A stretch of DNA of 21,080 nt from a virus. Below, in pieces: positions 5,300-14,100 of the stretch; the first letter of the stretch is position 1, and every line of letters begins with the position of its first letter. The notes under the pieces were generated by a model. It saw only the letters and a list, made by a program, of their open reading frames with translations. It ran no database searches and was not told the DNA's origin. The translations under genes were made by a program, and so were the position numbers. The stretch covers positions 1 through 21,080 of the IMG/VR virus record IMGVR_UViG_3300042691_013558. One strand, given 5' to 3'.

Positions 5300-7891
5300 A
5301 TGTCTAAATTTTTTACTGGAGTAGTTGAGGATCGAATGGATCCACTGAAGATCGGACGCTGTAAAGTTCGAGTTGTTGGTGTGCATACGCATGTAAAGTC
5401 AGTTCTCCCAACTTCTGATTTACCATGGGCGATGCCTATGCAACCATTAACATCTGCTGGCGTCAGTGGTGTTGGTCACACACCAATGGGTCCAGTTGAA
5501 GGTACATGGGTTATTGTATTTTTCAACGATATGGATTTACAGTTCCCAATTATGATGGGTTCTCTAGGTGGTATCCCTCAGAAAGATGGTACCGTAGAAG
5601 AAGATGAAGGAACATTAAAACTAACACGTGATGGTGATGATGGTCCATCCGATAGTTCAGCTAAAGTTGATTCTAATGGCGATATTGTCAGAGACGGTGA
5701 CACCACCCCACCCCCTAAGAAAGTTGAACCTCCTGCAAAAGATCAAGTTGTTAGTGGTGACACGAGTGGCTTAGGTAAGCCAGCTAATCAGTACACTACT
5801 GTTTCTCAACGCTGTATTGATTTACTACATCAGTATGAAGGTCTTGCTAAAAAGATTGGTAACAACCAAGTTCAAGCATATCCAGATCCAGGCACTGGCG
5901 CTGAACCATGGACTATCGGATATGGTACTACGTACTTAGATATCGACAAAGGCATCAAGGTTAAACAAGGTGACATCATCTCTATCGCTAAAGCTGAAGA
6001 ACTATTTGCGCAGCAGTTAAAGAAGACGTTTCTACCACAAGTAACTAAGCGTATTCGTTCTGTGGTTACACAATCAATGATTGATGCGTGCGTATCTTAC
6101 ACTTACAATGCAGGTGGCGGTGGTTTTGGTTCGTCTCCGATGTTGGCATTTATCAATCAAGGTAAATATAAAGAAGCAGCAACAGCATTTCTCGATAGCC
6201 GAGTTACTGCTGGAGGTAGGGTTCTTGCTGGTCTCGTTAAGCGTAGAAAAGCAGAATCAGAATTATTTCTTAAAGACGGAATCCCAGGAGAAGGTAAAAG
6301 TGTCACACCACCAGCAGAAGAAGATCCTACACAAACAGCACCTGTTGGATCGCCTAACTCAGACGGGTCTACATCAGATGGTAAAGGTGGAGAAGACCAA
6401 GTTGGATTTAAAGATCCAAACAAGAAGTATCCAAAATATATTGCCGAACCAGATACAAATAGATTGGCTCGGCACGAACAGATAGACAAGACTATTGTTA
6501 TAAAGAAAGAAGCAGCCTTAATTAAAGGTGTGCCTGTTGCTGGAGGTAAAGCATGGACTCAATCAGATAATCCGTTTAATGCCGACTATCCATTTAACCA
6601 TGTGTATGAATCTGAGTCTGGGCATGTTATGGAGTTTGATGATACTCCAAATGCTGAACGTGTGCACCTTTACCATAAAGCAGGTACATATACTGAGATA
6701 GATCATAACGGTACACGTGTTAACCGTATTGTTGGTGATGGTTATGAAATCTATGAGCGTAATGGTTACATCTTTGTTAATGGTAATTACAATTTAACTG
6801 CAGCTGGTAACGGTAATGTTCTTTTCCAAAGCGGAATGAATCTATACGTTGGTGGTAATGCGCAAATCTCAGTTGCTGGTGATTGTAAAATAAACTCTAC
6901 TGGTGCTCTTGATATTAAAGGTAAAACTGTTAACATTGAATCTGAGGGTGCAGTTAACCTCAAAGCTGGCGCAGGATTAAATATAGAATCTAGCGCTGCA
7001 ATGAATCTTAAAGGTGGCGGTGCTTTAGCAATGTCAGCTGGTGGTTCGATGAACATTAAAGCTGGCGGTACTATGAATATGGATTATAGTCGTGGTAATT
7101 TCGGACAAGGTGCGAGTTCAGCAGGAGGTGCATCTAGTGCCAATGCTGGTCCAGCTGCAACTAAAGGCGAAGGTGCTCCAGAGCATGAAGCACTAAAGGT
7201 TAACTCTAGAAAAGATAGAGCAGCTGCCGAGTATGAGACTGAAGACGATGGCGATTCGACTGAGTTTACAAAGAATGCTACGGCAAATGGTTCTATTGAT
7301 CCAACTGATCAAACTCCAGATCAGGCAGCAGAAGATACTGCAAAACCAAAGAATAATGATAAACAACCAGCTGGCGCTAAGTGTGACGAAATCTATGGTA
7401 TGACATCATACCCTAATAACATGAAGCTATCACCTAACTTTACAGTTGGAGCATTGACTAAGGGCGGTACTCGCCCTATTAGCGACACTAAAGGATTGTC
7501 TGCAAAAGAAATTGCATGTAACTTAAAGGGGTTGTGCGAGCAAGTGCTTGAGCCAATTAAGAAGGCATATCCATCAATGACTATTACTAGTGGTTATCGT
7601 CGTCCAGGTGATGTTGGTGCGTCAAGCGCTACTTCACAACACTATACTGGAGAAGCTGTTGATATTGTTATCTCAGGATTTAATCGTAAGAAACACTACG
7701 AAGCTATTCAGCAGATCCAACAATTGGTTCCATATGATCAGTTGATTCTTGAGTATGATGGTTCCAGTACAGTTTGGATACACTGTTCGTTTAAGTATAG
7801 TGGAAACAGAAAACAACACTTTACAATGTATCACCATAAACGTAAAGGTAACATAGGTGAATTCCTTTATTTGGCTGAGGGGCAATCTTGA
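5300..7891 (+). CDS. 5: Central spike: OB-fold, GH24 lysozyme, beta-helix and C-terminal M15 peptidase (gp5-like)
   Basis: At 863 residues it is far longer than T4 gp5 (575). In order I see: an OB-fold (about 1-93; FTGVVEDRMDPLKIGRCKVR, ending IMMGSLGG); an acidic/Pro linker; a GH24 lysozyme (about 168-325) with Glu180 (YEG), Asp196 (YPDP) and Thr205 (WTIGYGTT) matching the T4 lysozyme Glu11/Asp20/Thr26 triad; another linker; a triple beta-helix needle (about 390-605) with repeated Asn-Leu-x-Gly strands; an Ala/Gly/Asp-rich linker; and a C-terminal zinc peptidase of M15 type (about 705-863). The peptidase has SGYRRPGD (764-771), HYTGEAVD giving ligands His781 and Asp788, and WIHCSF giving His828. 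Gp5 trimers puncture the outer membrane and cut peptidoglycan; the peptidase would add peptide cleavage. T4 gp5 ends at the needle, so the extra domain is notable. Confidence 0.9.
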   Translation: MSKFFTGVVEDRMDPLKIGRCKVRVVGVHTHVKSVLPTSDLPWAMPMQPLTSAGVSGVGHTPMGPVEGTWVIVFFNDMDLQFPIMMGSLGGIPQKDGTVEEDEGTLKLTRDGDDGPSDSSAKVDSNGDIVRDGDTTPPPKKVEPPAKDQVVSGDTSGLGKPANQYTTVSQRCIDLLHQYEGLAKKIGNNQVQAYPDPGTGAEPWTIGYGTTYLDIDKGIKVKQGDIISIAKAEELFAQQLKKTFLPQVTKRIRSVVTQSMIDACVSYTYNAGGGGFGSSPMLAFINQGKYKEAATAFLDSRVTAGGRVLAGLVKRRKAESELFLKDGIPGEGKSVTPPAEEDPTQTAPVGSPNSDGSTSDGKGGEDQVGFKDPNKKYPKYIAEPDTNRLARHEQIDKTIVIKKEAALIKGVPVAGGKAWTQSDNPFNADYPFNHVYESESGHVMEFDDTPNAERVHLYHKAGTYTEIDHNGTRVNRIVGDGYEIYERNGYIFVNGNYNLTAAGNGNVLFQSGMNLYVGGNAQISVAGDCKINSTGALDIKGKTVNIESEGAVNLKAGAGLNIESSAAMNLKGGGALAMSAGGSMNIKAGGTMNMDYSRGNFGQGASSAGGASSANAGPAATKGEGAPEHEALKVNSRKDRAAAEYETEDDGDSTEFTKNATANGSIDPTDQTPDQAAEDTAKPKNNDKQPAGAKCDEIYGMTSYPNNMKLSPNFTVGALTKGGTRPISDTKGLSAKEIACNLKGLCEQVLEPIKKAYPSMTITSGYRRPGDVGASSATSQHYTGEAVDIVISGFNRKKHYEAIQQIQQLVPYDQLILEYDGSSTVWIHCSFKYSGNRKQHFTMYHHKRKGNIGEFLYLAEGQS
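7877..7882 (+). promoter_or_regulatory. Ribosome binding site supporting a TTG start
   Basis: GAGGGG lies 5 bases before the TTG at 7888-7890, inside the last codons of the spike gene. No ATG or GTG is placed as well, so it decides the start of the next gene. Confidence 0.5.
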
Positions 7892-8541
7892 TATACGAAG
7901 TTTCTTACTACAACTATCCTCAGTCTAATCCTGAGTATGCAGTACCGCTTATTATTGGTGGCGGTGAAGGTGCTGCTGAAGAACGTTTTCTTTCTGTGTA
8001 TGAATTGCTTGATGAAAACTGGGAAGTTACTGTTACATTTTTTGAAGAAGAAGGCGGTGCAATGGGCGCACCTCCAACCAAGTCATTAACAAGCCCAACT
8101 AAAGTGTTATCTTGGTCTATCGATCCACCATCAACTTCTATACAAGCTATTGTAGATAACACAGCAATACAAGGTAAGATTACGTTTAAGGGTACATGGA
8201 CTAAAAGATTCGAACAAAGACAGTTTGACTTTAGAATGAATGATGAGACGCTTCTGCTTGATGGAGACGTTACTATAATTGGGGACAACTACTATGGTCC
8301 AATCAATTTTATTCCTGACACAAGAGTTTACCTAGAGTCAACTTTTAGTGTAAACGTAGAAAGTACCCCAGTTATTGCAGGAGTGCCGTCTGGAGGTAAG
8401 GTTACTACAAAATTCGAGCGTAAACAAACTGTTCTGAATAATTGGGACGCAAACAGAAGAAGACTTCTTCAACTTAGAGATAACCCAAAACGCAAAGAAC
8501 AAACGGATGCCGATAAGTTTAACACAATAGCAAATTCATAA
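7888..8541 (+). CDS. Unknown protein between spike and PAAR tip, TTG start
   Basis: I do not recognise this 217-residue product. It starts at TTG, overlapping the spike stop codon as TTGA, with GAGGGG 5 bases upstream. The N-terminal part (about 1-60) has Tyr- and Glu-rich strands (YYNYPQSNPEYAVPLI, then ENWEVTVTFFEEEGG); the middle is beta-strand-like with TLLLDGDVTIIGDNYYGPIN (about 121-140); the last 45 residues are basic and helical (NNWDANRRRLLQLRDNPKRK). There is no signal peptide, membrane helix or catalytic motif. Placement between gp5 and the PAAR gene suggests a hub component, a spike accessory or a chaperone, by context only. It ends 9 bases before the PAAR start. Confidence 0.7.
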   Translation: MIYEVSYYNYPQSNPEYAVPLIIGGGEGAAEERFLSVYELLDENWEVTVTFFEEEGGAMGAPPTKSLTSPTKVLSWSIDPPSTSIQAIVDNTAIQGKITFKGTWTKRFEQRQFDFRMNDETLLLDGDVTIIGDNYYGPINFIPDTRVYLESTFSVNVESTPVIAGVPSGGKVTTKFERKQTVLNNWDANRRRLLQLRDNPKRKEQTDADKFNTIANS

Positions 8542-8550
8542 GGAAACGAT

Positions 8551-8847
8551 ATGGCAGCAGTAGCATTGGCAGGTGGAAAATCTTCAGGGCATGGATGCTT
8601 TCCTCCAGTATCGCCCATCGGAGGATACTCAACTAAAACTTCTGTAGAAGGACGTCTAGTTCAATTGGTTGGTATAACCAACTATGGTCCAATCCATAAC
8701 TGCGGTAAATCTGTCCATGCATGCGGTCCAGTGGTTTCTGGTTCCAGAAAAAACTTTGTGGACGGTGCTCCTGTGGCTAGAATTGGTGATCCAATTGCTT
8801 GTGGAGATATGGTTGCTAAAGGTGCTTCTAAGACTTTCTTTGCATAA
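8551..8847 (+). CDS. 5.4: PAAR-repeat spike tip protein (gp5.4-like)
   Basis: The 98-residue product equals T4 gp5.4 (97 aa) in size and shows the PAAR pattern: GHGCFPP (13-19), IHNCGKSVHACGPVVSGSRK (about 48-67), then the diagnostic VDGAPVARIGDPIACGD (about 70-86) and a final ASKTFFA. His and Cys residues at these places are candidate zinc ligands. PAAR proteins fold as a sharp cone on the end of the gp5/VgrG beta-helix. An AAGGAA lies 5 bases before the ATG. It comes two genes after gp5, separated by the unknown 217-aa gene, and is followed by gp25 after a 20-base gap. Confidence 0.88.
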   Translation: MAAVALAGGKSSGHGCFPPVSPIGGYSTKTSVEGRLVQLVGITNYGPIHNCGKSVHACGPVVSGSRKNFVDGAPVARIGDPIACGDMVAKGASKTFFA

Positions 8848-8852
8848 AAGAG

Positions 8853-8860
8853 AATAAATA
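8853..8860 (+). promoter_or_regulatory. 25: Late-promoter-like octamer just before gp25
   Basis: AATAAATA fits the NATAAATA motif, but it lies only 7 bases before the gp25 ATG at 8868, so transcripts starting from it would have almost no leader. It could still serve gp6 and later genes, or be chance in an AT-rich gap. Confidence 0.25.
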
Positions 8861-8867
8861 AACAATC

Positions 8868-9260
8868 ATGGCGATAAACACAAGAGTCTTTACAGACATA
8901 GACCTAAACTTCAGACCCCATCCTCTAACTGGCGATATCGTCAAGAGGGTGAATGATAGCGCAATCAAAGCATCTGTGCGCAATCTGGTTCTAACAAACA
9001 ACTACGAGCGACCATTTCATAGCGATATTGGTGCCCCATTGAGAAGAATGTTGTTTGAGTTACCTTCTCCTCTTACCAAGTCTATGATTGAGAAAACAAT
9101 TACAGATTTGATAAACACATATGAACCAAGAGTAGTGCTTACTCAAGTTCAAGTAACTTATTCACATGATACCTATGAAGTCTACGTTAGAATAGAATAT
9201 AAAATAGTCAACACTTCTACCCAGCAGACGGTAGAAGTAACCCTAGAGAGAACCCGATAA
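8868..9260 (+). CDS. 25: Baseplate wedge protein gp25 (GPW/gp25 family)
   Basis: The 130-residue product matches T4 gp25 (132 aa). It shows the family pattern: FTDIDLNFRPHPLTGDIVKR (8-27), a SVRNLVLTNNYERPFHSDIG block (about 36-55) containing the conserved N-Y-E-R-P-F-x-x-x-x-G, then LRRMLFELPSPLTK, and YEPRVVLTQVQV. In T4, gp25 sits in the inner baseplate with gp6 and gp53 and is thought to start sheath assembly. The stop overlaps the gp6 ATG as TAATG, the standard 25-6 pairing of wedge operons. Confidence 0.92.
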   Translation: MAINTRVFTDIDLNFRPHPLTGDIVKRVNDSAIKASVRNLVLTNNYERPFHSDIGAPLRRMLFELPSPLTKSMIEKTITDLINTYEPRVVLTQVQVTYSHDTYEVYVRIEYKIVNTSTQQTVEVTLERTR

Positions 9261-11110
9261 TGGCAATAGATAACAATCGAATTAAGGTAAACGAGTTAGA
9301 CTTTGATAACATTAAGTCTAACTTAAAGAACTACCTAAGAGGGCAGAATCAATTCTCTGATTATGATTTTGATGGCGCAGGTATGAGTATTCTGTTGGAT
9401 GTTCTGGCATACAATACTCACTACAACGCTTTGTATACAAACTTAGCCATTAACGAAATGTTCTTAGACTCCGCTTCTAAGCGTAGTAGTCTTGCTTCTA
9501 TTTCTGCACTAATGGGTTATACGCCAAAGTCTATTACGTCATCTGCAGCTATTATTGATTTAACCTTATCAAACGTTCCAGGCAATCCTGCCACAGTAAC
9601 TTTACCATCGAATCAACCATTTCAAGCCAGCGTGATTGATGCGACGGGAGCAGCAACTGGTGTTGTGTTCTATACAAGAAGTAGTTATACTGCAGCAAGA
9701 TCTTCTATTAACACATATGTGTTTAAGAATATTGCGATCACAGAAGGTAAACCAATGACATATAGGTATGTCGTTGCAGATAATGTTCGTTACATTATTC
9801 CTAATGCTGATGTCGATATGTCCACTCTTGTGGTTCGTGTACAAGAGTCAGCTGAAGTGGGTACATTCACTTCATATAATTTAAATACCTCCGTCGTTGA
9901 TTCAGTTGCAGCAAGTAGAGTTTATTACACCAAAGAAATTGAAGAGGGGTTGTATGAAGTATATTTTGGCGATGGCATCGTTTCACACAAACCATCTAAT
10001 GGTAATGTTGTAAACTTTGACTACTTTATCTCTAAAGGTAACAGCGCAAACGGTGCCAGAATATTTAATTACCAAGGGTTTACTGCTGGTGGAACAACTT
10101 CAGTGCTAACTGTTCAGCCAGCTGGTAATGGATCAGATCCAGAGACAAATGATAGCATTCGTTTTAATGCACCAAAACAATATGCTGCTCAAAATAGAAC
10201 TGTTACCGCAGAAGATTATAAAACATTAATACCTAGATTGTATCCTAATACAGAAACTATTTCTGTATGGGGTGGTGAAGAAAATGATCCACCTATCTAC
10301 GGTAAAGTCTTTATTTGCATTAAGCCACTAAGTGGAGCAGTTTTATCACAGGCTGCTAAAAATTATGTAACAGATGAATTACTATCGTCCCGCAATGTGG
10401 TTTCTATTACACCTACTATTGTAGATCCAAGATATCTAAACATTCTTCTGGATGTTTCTTTCTATTACAATCCATTAAAAACACGTTACTCTGCTGATGG
10501 TTTAACATCTTTGGTGCGTCAGGTTATTGCAGACTATAACGATACAGATATTAAAAACTTTGACTCTGTATTCAGATTGTCTAAGTTACAACGATTGATT
10601 GACACATCAGAACAAGCTATTACTAATAGCGTGGTTAAAGTTAAATTAAGTTATGACTTAGAACCTAATTATAACTTTGAATCTTCTTATGTTATTAATC
10701 TACATAACCCGATCTATAATGAGCCAGGAAGTACAGCAGGTAGTAACGTAAACTCCACTGGGTTTACTGTAGCAGGAAATACAAACACTTTCTTCTTCGA
10801 TGATGACACACAAGGTAAACTGCGAATGTATTATCTGTCATCATCTGGTACAAAAATATACACTAACAATAATGCAGGAACTATTGACTATGTAAACGGT
10901 AAAATTATTGTTGGCAGTATCAATATTGCTGCAGCGGTAAACAACATAATCACTTTCGTTATTGAACCTTCCTCTTATGACGTCATCTCTGTACGAAATC
11001 AATTAATAACTATTGCTGAAGATAAGCTGATAGTATACCCAATCGTTGACAAAATTTCCTCTGGTGAATTTGTTAGCGGAAGTAACTACATCTTTACAGC
11101 TAACAGGTAA
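9260..11110 (+). CDS. 6: Baseplate wedge protein gp6 (baseplate J-like)
   Basis: The 616-residue product is comparable to T4 gp6 (660). The N-terminus shows the gp6 signature: LDFDNIKSNLKNYLRGQNQF (14-33), a DYDFDGAGMSILLDVLAYNT segment, then THYNALYTNLAINEMFLDSA. A baseplate-J-like centre follows, with YEVYFGDGIVSHKPSNGNVV (about 231-250) and NAPKQYAAQNRTVTAEDYKT (about 299-318). The C-terminus has extra beta-rich sequence from about residue 480. Gp6 dimers form the ring that binds the wedges together. Its ATG overlaps the gp25 stop, and the gp7-like gene starts 5 bases after its TAA. Confidence 0.92.
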   Translation: MAIDNNRIKVNELDFDNIKSNLKNYLRGQNQFSDYDFDGAGMSILLDVLAYNTHYNALYTNLAINEMFLDSASKRSSLASISALMGYTPKSITSSAAIIDLTLSNVPGNPATVTLPSNQPFQASVIDATGAATGVVFYTRSSYTAARSSINTYVFKNIAITEGKPMTYRYVVADNVRYIIPNADVDMSTLVVRVQESAEVGTFTSYNLNTSVVDSVAASRVYYTKEIEEGLYEVYFGDGIVSHKPSNGNVVNFDYFISKGNSANGARIFNYQGFTAGGTTSVLTVQPAGNGSDPETNDSIRFNAPKQYAAQNRTVTAEDYKTLIPRLYPNTETISVWGGEENDPPIYGKVFICIKPLSGAVLSQAAKNYVTDELLSSRNVVSITPTIVDPRYLNILLDVSFYYNPLKTRYSADGLTSLVRQVIADYNDTDIKNFDSVFRLSKLQRLIDTSEQAITNSVVKVKLSYDLEPNYNFESSYVINLHNPIYNEPGSTAGSNVNSTGFTVAGNTNTFFFDDDTQGKLRMYYLSSSGTKIYTNNNAGTIDYVNGKIIVGSINIAAAVNNIITFVIEPSSYDVISVRNQLITIAEDKLIVYPIVDKISSGEFVSGSNYIFTANR

Positions 11111-11115
11111 TATAA

Positions 11116-14100
11116 ATGGCTAAGGTAAAAGCAAAAGTATCTGCCGTTGTAGGTAAACAACTCCCAGAGTTTGTAAGAGAAGACCACCCATATTTTATTA
11201 ACTTCTTAGAAGCATACTATGAGTGGTTGGAAACTAATTACAGACTTAGAGATTTAGAAAACCTAGCCAGCGCAGATTCAACGTTAGATGAGTATGTAGA
11301 GTATTTTGCTAACCAGTTTATGGCATTGATGCCAAAGACCACGTTAGGCGATCGCAGACTTATGCTACAACATGCTAAGGAACTTTACTTAGCCAAAGGT
11401 ACTCCGAAATCATATGAACTTTTGTTCAGATTAATGTTTAACGAAGTACCTCAACAAATCTACTATCCAAAGGTAGACATGTTGAGAGCTTCTGATGGTA
11501 AGTGGGATCAAAGTACAATCATGCGTGGTTATGATGTACTTGGAGATTCCTTTAACATTGTTGGGCAATTGGTGTTTCAGGATTCTACTGGATTCGGAGA
11601 TGTCGGTGCTCAGGCACGTGTAGAATCAGTCATCAAATATAACGTAGGTACTAGGTTAGTAACAGAGATTACATTAAGCGCACCAAGTATCATCGGTGAG
11701 TTCCAAAGTAATCAAATCGTTAGAGGAACTAGTACAGTTGATGGTACTCAGGTTTCGGTATTATTAATTCCTATTGTTAACAATATTACTGTTACAAATA
11801 AAGGTAAGTATTACGATACTGGGTTTCCTATTAACGTTGACGAAGGAAGTGGTGTTGACTTTGCTGGCGAGATTAGTACAGTCTCTACTGGTAGCGTAGA
11901 TCATATACATGTGGTAGATGGTGGAGATGGCCACTATGTTGGACAGCCTATTCTATTTAATAATAACAATGCTGGTTTCGGTGGAACTTCTTCTGTTGAT
12001 AGCGCTATCGCTGAAGTCTCAGAGGTTGACTATGGGTCTATACTCTTAGAGTCTGCAGTTCGTTTTACTCCATTAGCCTTTGTTACTACTGGGCAAGAGT
12101 TAGCGTTTAAAGGTAGACAATATCGTGTAACAGCTAATGGCACTCTTGGTAGTACTGGTCCAGTTCATACGTATGGAACATATGGAAACGGAACTGCATT
12201 TCTTAAGTATGTTGGTAAACCATCTTCCAATTTAACAAATGAAAATGGTACTAAAACATCATTAGAACAATTCCGTATTTACAGAACTGATGCTAATGAT
12301 AATTATAATTTTTCGACACCACCTGTAACCAATAATCTTTACGGATCAATCAAAGCAGTTCGAATGATAAACAAGGGTAAGCACTACAACAGCTTACCAC
12401 AAGTTTTTGTCATGACGGACTTTATCACATCGATCTTTTCACAAGCCAACAGTAATATCGTTACAGTTACAACTGAATTCACACATGAGTTGATAGAAGG
12501 TCAACAGATTATTATCAACGGATCTGTAAATAGAATCGTTGACGGAACATTCAACGTCAACTCCATCGTAAATAGTTATACGTTTACATATCGTTCTTCT
12601 CAGGTGTTTGGTATTGTTGGAACTCTTGCTGCACCGAATAAGAAACAAACTTTATATGCAGATAAATCTATAAACGTAGGTGCCCAGCGTAAACAGGGTA
12701 CAGTAAAACTTATTGCAACAAGTAATGAAATTGGTGCAGTATCCAAAGCTATCATTAACAACTTCGGCTACTATTATGATACTGCGAAACTTTCTGCAAC
12801 TGCACCTTTACTTGTAGATAACATAAATGGTTCTTTTGTTGTCGGGGAAACTGTTTCTCTAGCACCTCAATCTTTAGCCACCGAACTGTATGGCAATGAA
12901 CTTTTATTGGAGAATGGTGATAAATTTCTTATCGAATCCCAGTCAAGTGCATCTGGCACCTTCTCTTCTTATACAGCTGCTACGAATCTAGTAAAACTTT
13001 TCCCCGCAAGCGCAAGACAAGCTATCTTAATGGAAGATGGTAGCGGTAATTTATTGACTGAAGAATTCTCTAGTTTCACTGTTGGTAGCGCATGGACACC
13101 ACTAACAGAAAAGAAAATCGGCGATATAGTTAATTACAACGGTGTTGTTTATGAAGTTATAACACTAGGAACTACAGGTAACGTTGCACCTACGCATATT
13201 CGTGGAATTGAAACCAATGGTGGATTGAAGCTAATGGTTGTTAGTGGTGCGCTTAGTTCTGCACGCAATACATTAGTCGGAGAACGTTCTGGTGTATTCA
13301 CTAAGAATAGCGTTCTAATTGGTAACACTAGCAATGCAACTGCAAGAATTGTAGACAGTGGCGTGGCTGGTGTAGTTGCCAGAATTGGTGCTGTCGGTGT
13401 TAACACAGGTAACTTTACAAACTCAGACGGTAAGATATCAGATGGGTCTAAGAAACTGCAGGATAGTTTCTATTACCAAGATTACTCATACGTTATTCGT
13501 ATCGGTCAGTCTGTTAAGAATTATCGTGATGCGGTTAAGAAATTATTACACCCAGTTGGTGTTGCATTATTCGGTGAAGTTAGTTTGACGAATCAGGTTC
13601 AGGCATTGATGCGTCTGATGAATCAAGAAAAGGCTATTCTTTCTAATATTATTAATTTGAACTTAAATGTTCAGACATTAGCCATTGGTAATTGGCAATA
13701 TCCATCTAATAGATTATTGATCGAGAACTCTGATAAACTAGCTACGATAGAACTAGAAGGTGGTATTAGAGTTGCCATAACTCTTGAAGATAACAATAAT
13801 CTGTTATTTGAAGATGGGTCAATTTTTGTAACAGAGCAAAGCGGAGAAGAAGGTAGAAGTCTATTAACTGAAACTGGATATAAGTTTGTTGCTGAAGATC
13901 AACAATCAATATTTTTCCCTGAACACATACTAAGCGAAACCTACGGATTTTTCCGTATGGAAAATGATGACACTCATGCTAAGAGTAGAAATCCAGATGT
14001 AAGAAAAGAGCAGTGGATCATTAGTCTAGAAGATTTTGTTCCTTCGTTTGTTGATGCCGATGTTCTTAAACTTGAAGATGCATTAGAAGATGGTGATGGT

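Noticed and set aside
7920-8288. Leftward open frame of 122 codons opposite the 217-aa unknown gene
   Set aside because: The sense frame continues the operon with coupled start and reasonable composition; the antisense product is Ser/Pro/Val-rich with no ribosome site noted.
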